Shown: in pieces, positions 8,912 to 18,613 of the stretch
How positions within the stretch are numbered: the stretch's first letter is position 1
Layout: every line of letters starts with the position of its first letter
NCBI RefSeq assembly: GCF_000369045.1
Contig: NZ_KB849789.1
Coordinates: 184,586-248,585 of the forward strand
DNA from: Acinetobacter pittii ATCC 19004 = CIP 70.29
GTDB lineage: Bacteria; Pseudomonadota; Gammaproteobacteria; Pseudomonadales; Moraxellaceae
DNA: 64,000 nt
Direction of reading: 5' to 3'
Notes under the pieces: generated by a model
Database searches by the model: none
Told to the model about the DNA's origin: nothing
What the model saw: only the letters and a program-made list of their open reading frames with translations
Position numbers and translations under genes: made by a program

Positions 8912-9649
8912 ATGGAATTTGTTCAAGGTTTACCTCAAGGCGTATTTGTAGGGCAGACACGTGTTCAACATCCTTTGGCATTACCAACGGATCAACTTGA
9001 ATTATCTGGCTTTAATTTGGCTTTACATGTCAAAGATGAGGCACAACGTGTTCAACAGCATCGAATGATATTGTTAGATGAGTTTGCGAAATTTGGTGTT
9101 AAAAAAATGACATGGATGACCCAAACGCATAGTACGATTTGCCATACTGTAAATGAACAAATTCCTTTTAAAGCTTTAATTGGCGATGGTTTGGTTACCC
9201 AAACAAAAGGTCATGCTTTAATGATGATGACGGCTGATTGCTTACCTGTCGTGTTGGGAAATGCCGAAGGCAGTGAAGTTGCTAATTTGCATGCGGGGTG
9301 GCGTGGTTTAGCAGGTGGCATTATTGAAAATACAGTTACGGCTATGCAAAATCCTCCGACTTGGGCGTGGTTAGGAGCTGCAATCAGTCAACCTTGTTTT
9401 GAAATTGGGGCCGAAGTAAAAACTGCTTTTTGTGATAAATATCCAGAGTTGGAAACAGCTTTTGTTGAGGGCGTGGCTCCAAATAAATTTCATGCAGACT
9501 TATATGCCATTGCACGTTTTATTTTGCAAAGTCTAGGTGTGCAACAAGTCTTAGGTGGAGATCAATGTTCTTATCAACAGGGTGATGAGTATTTTTCTTA
9601 TCGTCGTGATGCGAAGACAGGACGTATGGCTACGTTTGTTTTTATGTAA
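8912..9649 (+). CDS. pgeF: YfiH/PgeF (LACC1-like) family protein
   Basis: The family is known as a peptidoglycan editing factor in E. coli and as a purine-nucleoside phosphorylase/adenosine deaminase-like enzyme (LACC1 homologue). Visible metal-site motifs are the His in TQTHS, the Cys in TADCLP and the His in LHAGWRG. I chose the ATG at 8912 (245 residues) because AAGGACG lies just upstream and family members begin here; an in-frame ATG at 8870 lies inside rluD and would add 14 unconserved residues. It is co-directional with rluD, 10 nt downstream, and likely co-transcribed. Confidence 0.93.
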   Translation: MEFVQGLPQGVFVGQTRVQHPLALPTDQLELSGFNLALHVKDEAQRVQQHRMILLDEFAKFGVKKMTWMTQTHSTICHTVNEQIPFKALIGDGLVTQTKGHALMMMTADCLPVVLGNAEGSEVANLHAGWRGLAGGIIENTVTAMQNPPTWAWLGAAISQPCFEIGAEVKTAFCDKYPELETAFVEGVAPNKFHADLYAIARFILQSLGVQQVLGGDQCSYQQGDEYFSYRRDAKTGRMATFVFM

Positions 9650-9664
9650 GTTTTGATAACTTCC

Positions 9665-9714
9665 TTAAATGACTCTCTTATTTTATATTTATTAAAAATA
9701 GGAGAGTTTTTTTA
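9665..9714 (+). terminator. Terminator after pgeF
   Basis: ACTCTC near 9670 pairs with GAGAGT near 9702, with AT-rich inner pairing, followed by a run of seven T. It lies about 20 bp after the pgeF stop. Confidence 0.7.
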
Positions 9715-9839
9715 TTTAATTTGAAAATATTTCTATAGTATGCAGTAGTGAAAACCTTATATTTCATATTTATAGATGAAGGTTTAGCAAGCGTTAATAA
9801 AATGATAAAATAGAAAAAATCGCTCAAAATTTTAATCTT

Positions 9840-10391
9840 ATGTCTTTGCCTGAAAAACATCTCTCTATTGTCTACCACAGTCCATATGGTCATACCGCGA
9901 AGGTAGCTTCCGCTATTGCTGCTGGGGCAGAGGTGATGGGTGTAAAAGTACATTTAATGAATATTGAACATATTGATTGGGATGCACTTGATGCATCGCA
10001 CGGTATTATTTTTGGTTCGCCTACTTATATGGGAAGTATGACCGCTGACTTTAAAAAGTTTATGGACAGTACTTCTAAACGTTGGAAAGAGCGTTTGTGG
10101 CAAGGGAAGCTTGCAGCTGGATTTGCAAACTCAGGTGGTCTAAGCGGCGATAAACTGGCGGTATTACAACAATTAAATATTTTTGCGATGCAACATGGCA
10201 TGCTTTGGTCAGGTTTACCTTTAATGACGACTGGGCATAGTGAAAAAGATTTAAACCGATTATCGAGTTGTTTAGGTTTAATGACACAGTCAGATAATGC
10301 ACCTGTTGAAATTACTCCTCCACAAGGCGATTTAGATACTGCAAAATGGTTTGGCGAATATATTGCTGGACTCTTATATAGATTAAATTAA
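9840..10391 (+). CDS. Flavodoxin-family / NAD(P)H:quinone oxidoreductase-like protein
   Basis: A 183-residue flavodoxin-fold protein. The N-terminal beta strand plus FMN phosphate loop is IVYHSPYGHTAKVA (about residues 10-23), followed by FGSPTYMGSMTADFK near residue 60, a pattern typical of WrbA and related NAD(P)H-dependent FMN proteins. It probably carries out two-electron flavin chemistry in the cytoplasm; the substrate cannot be told. It stands alone between pgeF and a bidirectional terminator shared with smpB. No strong Shine-Dalgarno sequence is visible before the chosen ATG. Confidence 0.85.
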   Translation: MSLPEKHLSIVYHSPYGHTAKVASAIAAGAEVMGVKVHLMNIEHIDWDALDASHGIIFGSPTYMGSMTADFKKFMDSTSKRWKERLWQGKLAAGFANSGGLSGDKLAVLQQLNIFAMQHGMLWSGLPLMTTGHSEKDLNRLSSCLGLMTQSDNAPVEITPPQGDLDTAKWFGEYIAGLLYRLN

Positions 10392-10405
10392 TAAATTCCG
10401 CGATA

Positions 10406-10436
10406 TAAAAAAGCCTCTAAAAAGAGGCTTTTTATT
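10406..10436. terminator. Bidirectional terminator, flavodoxin gene / smpB
   Basis: AAAAAGCCTCT pairs with AGAGGCTTTTT between two convergent genes, with A-run and T-run flanks on both sides, so it can serve both strands. Confidence 0.9.
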
Positions 10437-10439
10437 TAA

Positions 10440-10916
10440 TTACTTATGAAATATACGAGCTTTATCACGCTGCCAATCGCGATCTTTTTCAGTCGCACGT
10501 TTGTCGTGAAGCTGTTTACCTTTCACAAGCGCGATTTCAAGCTTCACCAAGTGACCTTTCCAATAACATGCTAAAGGAACACATGAGTAACCTTTTTGGT
10601 TAACTGAACCCGTTAGCTTTTCTAGTTCTCGGCGTGATAATAATAATTTACGTGTACGTGTAGCTTCAGGTACTACATGAGTAGATGCCGAAAGGAGCGG
10701 TTGAATTTGTGCACCAAATAAAAACGCTTCACCATTCTTAAAAATGACATAACTTTCTGTCAAACTCATGCGACCAGCACGTAAAGACTTTACTTCCCAG
10801 CCGAGTAAAGACATACCAGCTTCAAATTTTTCTTCGATAAAATAATCATGACGGGCACGTTTATTTTGTGCGATGGTTCCGCCATTATGTTTCTTTACTA
10901 CTGTTGCTTTCGCCAT
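10440..10916 (-). CDS. smpB: SsrA-binding protein SmpB
   Basis: SmpB binds tmRNA and delivers it to stalled ribosomes for trans-translation. The 158-residue length is normal. The beta-barrel core begins at [17 protein letters not shown], and the basic C-terminal tail ([16 protein letters not shown]) is the segment that enters the mRNA channel. The tmRNA gene itself is not in the window. It is convergent with the flavodoxin gene and divergent from coaD. Confidence 0.97.
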   Translation of the reverse strand: MAKATVVKKHNGGTIAQNKRARHDYFIEEKFEAGMSLLGWEVKSLRAGRMSLTESYVIFKNGEAFLFGAQIQPLLSASTHVVPEATRTRKLLLSRRELEKLTGSVNQKGYSCVPLACYWKGHLVKLEIALVKGKQLHDKRATEKDRDWQRDKARIFHK

Positions 10917-11047
10917 AATTCAAACTTCCACAATTGCCCCTATTGTGCCGTAAACTGATGCTAAGGTGAAGTTTTTCCTGCACGTCAATATTTCGCCTCA
11001 TGTATAACTTTTGCTAAAATAGGTTCACAATACAATTAGAGTACTAG

Positions 11048-11807
<760 letters not shown>

Positions 11808-11835
11808 TAAATAAATTTGTTAATATGCGCCCCTG

Positions 11836-12188
<353 letters not shown>

Positions 12189-12209
12189 CTAATTTATTTA
12201 AAATTTTTC

Positions 12210-12238
12210 TTGACGTGCGTTAAAGAAGTTAAGATAAT
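12210..12238 (+). promoter_or_regulatory. Sigma-70 promoter of tRNA-Met copy 1
   Basis: TTGACG at 12210-12215 and GATAAT at 12233-12238 are separated by exactly 17 bp and followed by a GC-rich discriminator (GCGCGC), typical of stringently controlled tRNA promoters. The same architecture recurs at copy 2. Confidence 0.85.
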
Positions 12239-12253
12239 GCGCGCACAGTTTTC

Positions 12254-12330
12254 GGCTATGTAGCTCAGTTGGTTAGAGCACCGCACTCATAATGCGGGGG
12301 TCACAAGTTCAAGTCTCGTCATAGCCACCA
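12254..12330 (+). tRNA. tRNA-Met (CAT), elongator type, copy 1
   Basis: A 77-nt cloverleaf with encoded CCA; anticodon stem CCGCA/TGCGG encloses the loop CTCATAA, giving CAT. The sequence is close to E. coli elongator tRNA-Met (GGCTA acceptor arm), and the 1-72 pair is G-C rather than the mismatch of initiator tRNA. It is identical over its whole length to the copy at 22405-22481. Confidence 0.95.
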
Positions 12331-12337
12331 TTTTATA

Positions 12338-12366
12338 GACCACGCTCCTGCGTGGTCTTTTTTTAT
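12338..12366 (+). terminator. Terminator of tRNA-Met copy 1
   Basis: GACCACG-CTCCTG-CGTGGTC followed by a T-run. The stem and loop are nearly identical to those after tRNA-Met copy 2. Confidence 0.92.
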
Positions 12367-12478
12367 CCTTATTTTTTGATTAAACACAGTTTGTAAAGAC
12401 CGACTTTATAGTTATGGCATTGTTTGTCTAGATCAATTTCTTCATGTTCTTATAACACTTAACAAGGATGTTGAAGAC

Positions 12479-13663
12479 ATGAAAAGGTCATTATTATTTT
12501 TAGGAATTTTAAGTTTAACTGCGGGAGTAGAGGCTTCTGCGGCCGATTTAAGTTGGGGAGATCCAACTTTGGATTCGGGTCAATTTAAAGTTTCTGGCGC
12601 AGTACGTTCTCGTTATTTGCATAAAGATTATGTGGTTGATGCAAATGAAGGTTCTCAAAATGATGACTGGCGATTAACTGATATTAAATTAGTGCTAGGT
12701 TATGAAAATCCAGATTGGATTGCAGGTGCGGATGCTCGTTGTTATCAATATGATCGCTTGTGTGATGCGATTTTTCTAAAAAAAGCTTGGGTAGGTTATA
12801 AATTATCTGATCAGCAGAGAATCACGGCAGGTTTACAACCCGTTGATTTTGGTTTTGGCGAATTTTGGGGAAGTAGTTATTACGAAACACTTTTAAATAC
12901 AGTTGGTTTAGAAGATATCGATAATCTGGGGATTAAATATAAATTTGCAGATGACAAATACAATTTAACCTTAGGATTCTATCCAACTGATGGAGGAAAC
13001 TATAAGGGAACTTCAAAGGACTCAAGTCGATACAGTGGTAATTTTGTTGAAGCGGATGATTTAAGTACAGGCACCAATATTGAAGAAAAAAATATGTGGA
13101 TTGCTCGAGCATCTAGAAAATTTGAACTGGATAAATCTCAAAACTTTTCGACTGAGCTAGGTGGGTCAGTTTGGTACTCCGATTTAGGAAATAAAAGAAC
13201 AGACGAAGATGGACACCGCAAGTCATGGAATGTATTTGCTCAAACGCAATATCAAGCATGGCAATGGATGTTCTTAGCAGGTAAGCAAGATGTCACCAAT
13301 GGTGATAATTTATTGCCAAATAGCTCAACCATTGGAGCATTTGATTACCCGTATCAAGTCGCTAACAAAGGCAAATATCTGGTCAATGAAATTAACTATA
13401 CCTTTGCTCAGCCATTTCACAAACTTGAAAATATTAAACCTTATATCTCTCATAGCCGCTTCTTTAAAGATGAGAATGGTTATAAAGACTCTGAACGCTT
13501 AATTGCAGGGGTTTATTTTAATTACAAAGCCATTGGTATTCAGGGTGAATACATTATGAGTAAAAATGATCCAATGGTTGGTGGTGGGGCTGATGGCCTT
13601 GCACAAGGTAGCAGTAATGATTGGGATAAATTATTTTATCTTTCAATCGGATATTATTTTTAA
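12479..13663 (+). CDS. Outer-membrane porin, probably for carnitine or related substrates
   Basis: A 394-residue protein with a Sec signal peptide ending near VEASAA (about residue 21), then alternating amphipathic beta strands and a C-terminal aromatic residue (ends SIGYYF), the recognition signal for the BAM complex. I do not recognise a named subfamily. It is transcribed toward a terminator at 13683 and faces the LysR gene convergently. Its position inside the carnitine cluster suggests that it admits carnitine or acylcarnitines across the outer membrane; this is inference from context only. Confidence 0.82.
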   Translation: MKRSLLFLGILSLTAGVEASAADLSWGDPTLDSGQFKVSGAVRSRYLHKDYVVDANEGSQNDDWRLTDIKLVLGYENPDWIAGADARCYQYDRLCDAIFLKKAWVGYKLSDQQRITAGLQPVDFGFGEFWGSSYYETLLNTVGLEDIDNLGIKYKFADDKYNLTLGFYPTDGGNYKGTSKDSSRYSGNFVEADDLSTGTNIEEKNMWIARASRKFELDKSQNFSTELGGSVWYSDLGNKRTDEDGHRKSWNVFAQTQYQAWQWMFLAGKQDVTNGDNLLPNSSTIGAFDYPYQVANKGKYLVNEINYTFAQPFHKLENIKPYISHSRFFKDENGYKDSERLIAGVYFNYKAIGIQGEYIMSKNDPMVGGGADGLAQGSSNDWDKLFYLSIGYYF

Positions 13664-13682
13664 AATTTAAAAGCGATTTATT

Positions 13683-13718
13683 GCCCTAAGTGAATACACT
13701 TCACTTAGGGCTTTTTTA
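13683..13718 (+). terminator. Porin terminator
   Basis: A 12-bp perfect stem (GCCCTAAGTGAA with its complement), a 5-nt loop TACAC and a T-run. It reaches the stop codon of the convergent LysR gene. Confidence 0.92.
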
Positions 13719-14696
13719 TAGAAAGACTTTTTCAGGTGGTGGATCTCGTTTGACGGCTGGTGAAATGAGTTGTCCACGACTTAGGTTTTGTACATGCTTT
13801 AAACGATTGAGCAATTCGTTTTGAATAAACAAAATGCAGGTTTGTAATTTAGATGAGCTTTTGAGTCGTGATGGATAAACTGCCCAAACATCTGCATCTT
13901 GCCAATATTCGGGTAAAATGTGTTGGAGTTGACCTGTAATTAATTCATCTGCAACATCCCAAATTGATCGGAAAATAATCCCGTGGCCTTCTATGGCAAG
14001 TTGATGAATAATTTCGCCGTTATTCGAAACAAAACGTGGTTTGATATGCACTGAGACATCTTCAGAAGCATGCCTAAATTTCCATAGCACAGACGATTGA
14101 TCACGCTCACTAATCGTCAAACAATCATGTGTTTGCAAGTCTTCAATGCTGTCTGGTACGCCGTGTTTAAGTAAATAACTTGGTGCCGCACATAAAATAC
14201 GAAAATTAGAAGCCAGCTTCTTCGCAATCATGTTTGGCGCAATTTCATTACCAATTCTAATATCCAAATCAATACTGTGTTGAATCAAGTCCTTGGTATT
14301 GTCGATGGTGTCAAAATGAATCTGAAGTTTTGGATAGAGCATCATTAATTTAGACAAAATTGGTGCGATATGCTTTCTGCCAAAACCAAAGCTACTAATA
14401 ATATCCATACGACCGGTAGGCGTACTGAGTGGGTTATTTACCAGTTCACAGACTTCATCAAATTCTTCAAGAATATTTGAAACTCTCTCAAGGATGAGTT
14501 TGCCATCTTCTGTCAGACTAACGTGACGCGTGCTGCGATGAAAAAGTTTGCAGCTTAACGTGTTTTCTAAAATATTAATTCGCTTGCTAATAAAAGCAGG
14601 CGAAGTCCCTAGTTCCTCAGCAGATTCGACAAAACTTTTTAGTTTGGCGACTGTGCAAAAAACCTTTAAATCCGATAGGTTAGGTAGATTGTTCAC
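13716..14696 (-). CDS. LysR-family transcriptional regulator of the carnitine cluster
   Basis: A 326-residue LysR-type regulator. The winged helix-turn-helix is at about residues 8-66 (SFVESAEELGTSPAFISKRI segment, then LFHRSTRHVSLTEDG), and the rest is a periplasmic-binding-protein-like effector domain. The start is a GTG. It is divergent from the dehydrogenase-BCCT-esterase-cntA-aldh-cntB unit over 103 bp containing an inverted repeat at 14741-14762, the classic LysR arrangement. It therefore probably activates the cluster in response to carnitine or a breakdown product (inference). The C-terminus extends about 20 residues past the usual end. Confidence 0.92.
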   Translation of the reverse strand: MNNLPNLSDLKVFCTVAKLKSFVESAEELGTSPAFISKRINILENTLSCKLFHRSTRHVSLTEDGKLILERVSNILEEFDEVCELVNNPLSTPTGRMDIISSFGFGRKHIAPILSKLMMLYPKLQIHFDTIDNTKDLIQHSIDLDIRIGNEIAPNMIAKKLASNFRILCAAPSYLLKHGVPDSIEDLQTHDCLTISERDQSSVLWKFRHASEDVSVHIKPRFVSNNGEIIHQLAIEGHGIIFRSIWDVADELITGQLQHILPEYWQDADVWAVYPSRLKSSSKLQTCILFIQNELLNRLKHVQNLSRGQLISPAVKRDPPPEKVFL

Positions 14697-14740
14697 GATC
14701 CGTGTCCATTGGAGTGATAGTTCTGTTGTTGATCATTTTT

Positions 14741-14762
14741 GCTTAAAACATCATGTTTAAGC
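14741..14762. promoter_or_regulatory. Inverted repeat, candidate LysR operator
   Basis: GCTTAAA at 14741-14747 and TTTAAGC at 14756-14762 form a 7-bp dyad with 8-nt spacer in the divergent LysR/dehydrogenase intergenic region. LysR regulators bind AT-rich dyads of this size. Binding is not shown by sequence. Confidence 0.55.
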
Positions 14763-14799
14763 CATACAAGGATATTAGGCGAAGGTGTGAAGGAAGCTT

Positions 14800-15912
14800 A
14801 TGGCAAAAAGATATAAAGTTGCCACGATTGCAGGCGATGGCATTGGTTTAGAAGTTCTACCAGAAGGCATTAAGGTTGTAAAGGCAGCAGCAGAGAAGTA
14901 CGGCATTGAGCTTCAGCTAGATACATTTGATTGGGCAAGCTGCGATTACTACCTTGAGCACGGCAAAATGATGCCAGATGACTGGTTTGAAACTTTGCAG
15001 GGCTACGATGCAATTTATTTTGGCGCTGTAGGCTGGCCAGATAAAGTGCCGGACCATATTTCGCTTTGGGGTTCGCTGCTCCAGTTCCGTCGTGGTTTTG
15101 ACCAATATGTGAATTTACGTCCAGTGCGCTTAATGCCGGGTGTTAAATGTCCCTTAGTAGGTAAAAAACCGGGCGATATCGACTTCTACGTGGTCCGTGA
15201 AAACAGTGAAGGTGAATATTCAGCCATTGGTGGTAAGGCTTTTGAAGGAACAGATCGAGAGTTTGTTTTACAAGAAGCTGTATTTACACGTCATGGTGTA
15301 GATCGCATTTTGCGTTATGCATTTGAGTTTGCAAATCAGCGTGACGCGAAAAAAATTACAGCAGCGACCAAGTCTAATGGTATTGCGGTCAGCATGCCCT
15401 ATTGGGATGAACGTGTGGATGCGATGGCAAAACAATATCCACAAATTCAGGCCGATAAACAGCACGTTGATATTTTAGCAGCTCGTTTTGTTTTACAACC
15501 TGAACGCTTTGATGTGGTTGTTGCATCGAATTTATTTGGCGACATTCTTTCTGATTTAGGCCCTGCATGTACAGGAACTATTGGTTTGGCTGCTTCTGCA
15601 AATTTAAACCCAGAAAGAAAATTCCCATCATTGTTTGAACCTGTACATGGTTCGGCACCAGATATTTACGGTAAACAAATTGCCAATCCAATCGCTGCGA
15701 TTTGGTCAGGTGCAATGATGCTCGAATTCTTTGGCGAAGAAGACGAACGTTGCATTCAAGCAGGTCAGGACATTATGCAGGCGATTGAGAATGTATTAAT
15801 TAATGGGCCAAAGACAGCCGATATCGGCGGTCAGGCAAAAACTTATGAGGTAGGAGATGCAATTGCATCGTGTGTAGCCCAAATTAAAATGGACGTGTTC
15901 GCTATGGAATAA
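14800..15912 (+). CDS. Beta-decarboxylating dehydrogenase (D-malate / tartrate dehydrogenase type)
   Basis: A 370-residue member of the isocitrate/isopropylmalate dehydrogenase family, of the tartrate/D-malate subtype. It opens with the IAGDGIGLEV strand-loop; the active-site segment NSEGEYSAIGG lies near residue 132, the metal-site aspartates in NLFGDILSDLGPA near 245, and the NAD-binding HGSAPDIYGKQIANP segment near 285. As first gene of the carnitine cluster it should convert malate, formed from malic semialdehyde, to pyruvate plus CO2 with NAD. D-malate dehydrogenase activity has been reported as the last step of carnitine degradation in A. baumannii. GAAGG lies just before the ATG. Confidence 0.9.
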   Translation: MAKRYKVATIAGDGIGLEVLPEGIKVVKAAAEKYGIELQLDTFDWASCDYYLEHGKMMPDDWFETLQGYDAIYFGAVGWPDKVPDHISLWGSLLQFRRGFDQYVNLRPVRLMPGVKCPLVGKKPGDIDFYVVRENSEGEYSAIGGKAFEGTDREFVLQEAVFTRHGVDRILRYAFEFANQRDAKKITAATKSNGIAVSMPYWDERVDAMAKQYPQIQADKQHVDILAARFVLQPERFDVVVASNLFGDILSDLGPACTGTIGLAASANLNPERKFPSLFEPVHGSAPDIYGKQIANPIAAIWSGAMMLEFFGEEDERCIQAGQDIMQAIENVLINGPKTADIGGQAKTYEVGDAIASCVAQIKMDVFAME

Positions 15913-15932
15913 CGCCATCCAAAAATGGATGT

Positions 15933-17585
15933 ATGGATATGGATAATCAAAACACAAAAATTTATACGGATAAAGTTCTTGCCGTAACCAGTTTACTGTT
16001 TGTATTTATTTCAGTTGCTGGTTTGGCGATTTATTCGCAAGAGTCGATCAAGATCGCTGCAACATGGATGCAGTGGACGACATCGGTATTTACCACCCCA
16101 GTATTACTGTTTGCTTTTTTAGCCATTATTTTTACTTTTGGTCTAGCTTTTAGTAAATACGGCAAAATTAAACTCGGTGAAGGAAAGCCTCAATACACCA
16201 CGATGTCATGGATATTCATGTTCATTTTGTCAGGTATTGGGTCTTCTACACTGTACTGGGGCTTTTTAGACTGGGCTTACTATTATCAAACACCTGGTTT
16301 GAGCTTACCGCCTGAGTCAGCAGAAGCATTGAAATATAGCGTGGCTTATTCGTTTTTTCACTCAGGTTTAAGTGCATGGGCAATTTATGCTTTGGCATCA
16401 ATTTCTTTGTGCTACAGCTACCATGTTAGAAAAAACAAAGGTTTAAGTTTAGCTTCAGTGATTGAGGCTGTGACAGGCTTTAAATCAACTGGTGTGGTTG
16501 GTCGTTTAGTCGACTTAATGTTTTTGCTTTGTATGTTTGGCGCATTGACGATTTCATTGGTACTCACTGCTGTGACATTTACCAATATTTTGTCTCAGCT
16601 CACAGGTATCCCAAATACTTTTATGACTAAGGTCATCATTATTTTGGGTGTTTCGGTTCTATTTGCACTTAGTTCGTATGTAGGTATGGATAAAGGCATG
16701 CAACGTTTAAGTCACATGGTGTGTTTAGGCGTGGTGTTATTTGCGATTTATGTACTGTGCTTTGGTCCAACTCAATTCATTTTGAATAATTCATTAATGA
16801 GTTTCGGGTTAATGGCAACCAACTTTGTTGATATGAGTCTGTTTACCGACCCAATGGGCGATGGCAAGTTTACTCGTGAATGGACTGTTTTCTACTGGTT
16901 ATGGTGGATTTCATATGCACCGGGTGTGGCACTGTTTGTAACGCGTGTTTCTAAAGGCCGTACTATTAAAGAAGTGATCTTTGCCATGGTGATTGGCGGC
17001 AGTGTTGGTCTTTGGTTTATCTTTGGTGTGTTTGAAAACTACAGCGTTTATAGCTTTATTCATGGGGCTGTAAATGTACCGCAAATCTTAAGCCAACAGG
17101 GTGGTGAGGTTGCAATTGGACAATTGCTCAGCCTGTTACCTGCTGGAAAGCTGATGATGTGGATTTTCCTCGGCATTATGGTGGTGTTCTTGGCAGCACA
17201 TATGGATGCGGTTGGGTATGCGGTTTCAGCAACATGTACACGCGGTTTAAGTGAAGGGCAAGATCCATCGCCAAACGCACGTCTGTTCTGGTGTGTCATG
17301 CTGACTTTGGTTCCAATTGCCATGATCTTTAGTAAGGCACCTTTAGACACAATGAAAACAGCAACTATTGTGACGGCTTTACCATTCATTGTGATTATTC
17401 TGATTCAAACCTATGGTTTAGTGAAATGGTTGATTCAGGATTATGCCAAAGTCCCATCACATTTAATTGAGCAACAAGGTTATGATGATGTGGAAATTGG
17501 TTTAAACCAGACTCAAGATGAACATGCGAAACGGATGCAGCTTGAGCTTGCAAGCTCAATCAAACTGGACAGAAAAACCAGCTAG
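15933..17585 (+). CDS. BCCT-family transporter, probable carnitine carrier
   Basis: A 550-residue polytopic protein of the betaine/carnitine/choline transporter family with about 12 hydrophobic segments. The family tryptophan signature is clear (EWTVFYWLWWISYAPG, about residue 310), as is the YWGFLDWAYYY segment of TM4 near residue 107. It lies 20 nt downstream of the dehydrogenase. Together with the catabolic genes this points to carnitine import across the inner membrane. Two in-frame ATGs (15933 and 15939) are possible starts and neither has a strong ribosome-binding site. The C-terminal tail of about 60 residues is hydrophilic and cytoplasmic. Confidence 0.93.
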   Translation: MDMDNQNTKIYTDKVLAVTSLLFVFISVAGLAIYSQESIKIAATWMQWTTSVFTTPVLLFAFLAIIFTFGLAFSKYGKIKLGEGKPQYTTMSWIFMFILSGIGSSTLYWGFLDWAYYYQTPGLSLPPESAEALKYSVAYSFFHSGLSAWAIYALASISLCYSYHVRKNKGLSLASVIEAVTGFKSTGVVGRLVDLMFLLCMFGALTISLVLTAVTFTNILSQLTGIPNTFMTKVIIILGVSVLFALSSYVGMDKGMQRLSHMVCLGVVLFAIYVLCFGPTQFILNNSLMSFGLMATNFVDMSLFTDPMGDGKFTREWTVFYWLWWISYAPGVALFVTRVSKGRTIKEVIFAMVIGGSVGLWFIFGVFENYSVYSFIHGAVNVPQILSQQGGEVAIGQLLSLLPAGKLMMWIFLGIMVVFLAAHMDAVGYAVSATCTRGLSEGQDPSPNARLFWCVMLTLVPIAMIFSKAPLDTMKTATIVTALPFIVIILIQTYGLVKWLIQDYAKVPSHLIEQQGYDDVEIGLNQTQDEHAKRMQLELASSIKLDRKTS

Positions 17586-17596
17586 AGGGAACGGTA

Positions 17597-18565
17597 ATGA
17601 CTACATGTGAACAGACCACGTATGTTTTAAGTGAAGAAATGCAAAGCCTTGTGTATTGGAGCAGCATTTATTCACCAGCAGATGCAGATATTGACTCAGT
17701 CCGCGCGGCCTATGACGCGATGTGTCGACACTACACTTTGCCTCGTGATGGCAAGATCGAAGTAGAAGATAGAGTTGTTGCAAATGCAGAGCATCCTCTA
17801 CCTGTTCGCATGTATTCACCAAAAACTAAACGACCTGAAGCTGGTTGGCCATGTGTGTTGTATTTACATGGTGGCGGTTGGATGGTGGGTGGACTCGATT
17901 CACATGAGTTTATTACCAGTTATTTATGTCAGGACTTAAATGCAGTTGTCATTGGTGTGGATTATCGCATGGCACCAGAACATCGCTTTCCAGCAGCTTT
18001 TGAAGATTGTTTAGCAGTTTATCAATGGCTTAAACAACATGGTTCTGACTGGCAGATTGATAGTGAAAATATCGTTCTAGCAGGCGATAGCGCAGGCGGT
18101 AACTTAGCAGCAGCCCTTGCAGTGCATCTACAGCATAGTGGTATGCAAGCTCAAGGTCTGGCTTTGTTTTATCCGTGTTTAACTACAGCACTTGATACAC
18201 CAGCCGCACAACAGCATGCCCATGCGCCGTTACTCACAACGGAAGATATGCATTTTTATTTAAAGGAGTATGCACCGAATTCACAAGATTGGCAGGATTT
18301 ACGTCTAGCACCTTTATTGGCAACTGATTTTTCAGATATGCCTACAAGTTTTGTGGCGGTTGCAGAATATGACCCTTTAAGTGATGACGGTTATTTCCTT
18401 ACCCAAAAATTGGAACAAGTAGGTATCCCTAACGAGTTCCATTTAGGCAAAGGTTTATTACATGGCAGTTTACGTCTGATGCGTGACTGTCCTGAAGTTC
18501 AACAGTTATATCAAAACATGCTGAGTGCGATACGTCGCATGTTTGGCAGTGTCGAAAAGATATGA
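17597..18565 (+). CDS. Alpha/beta hydrolase, hormone-sensitive-lipase (HSL) family esterase
   Basis: A 322-residue esterase with the HSL oxyanion motif HGGGW (near residue 92) and nucleophile elbow GDSAGG (near residue 165). The acid is likely the Asp in EYDPLSDDG near residue 258 and the base the His in LLHGSLR near residue 290. It sits between the carnitine carrier and cntA, 11 nt after the former, with GAGGGA as ribosome-binding site. A reasonable role is hydrolysis of O-acylcarnitines to free carnitine before CntA; this is inference from position, since the HSL family is broad. Confidence 0.9.
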   Translation: MTTCEQTTYVLSEEMQSLVYWSSIYSPADADIDSVRAAYDAMCRHYTLPRDGKIEVEDRVVANAEHPLPVRMYSPKTKRPEAGWPCVLYLHGGGWMVGGLDSHEFITSYLCQDLNAVVIGVDYRMAPEHRFPAAFEDCLAVYQWLKQHGSDWQIDSENIVLAGDSAGGNLAAALAVHLQHSGMQAQGLALFYPCLTTALDTPAAQQHAHAPLLTTEDMHFYLKEYAPNSQDWQDLRLAPLLATDFSDMPTSFVAVAEYDPLSDDGYFLTQKLEQVGIPNEFHLGKGLLHGSLRLMRDCPEVQQLYQNMLSAIRRMFGSVEKI

Positions 18566-18613
18566 ATTTAATATCGAGTCATTTGGACGAAAAGAATTTA
18601 ATGGAGTAATAAC

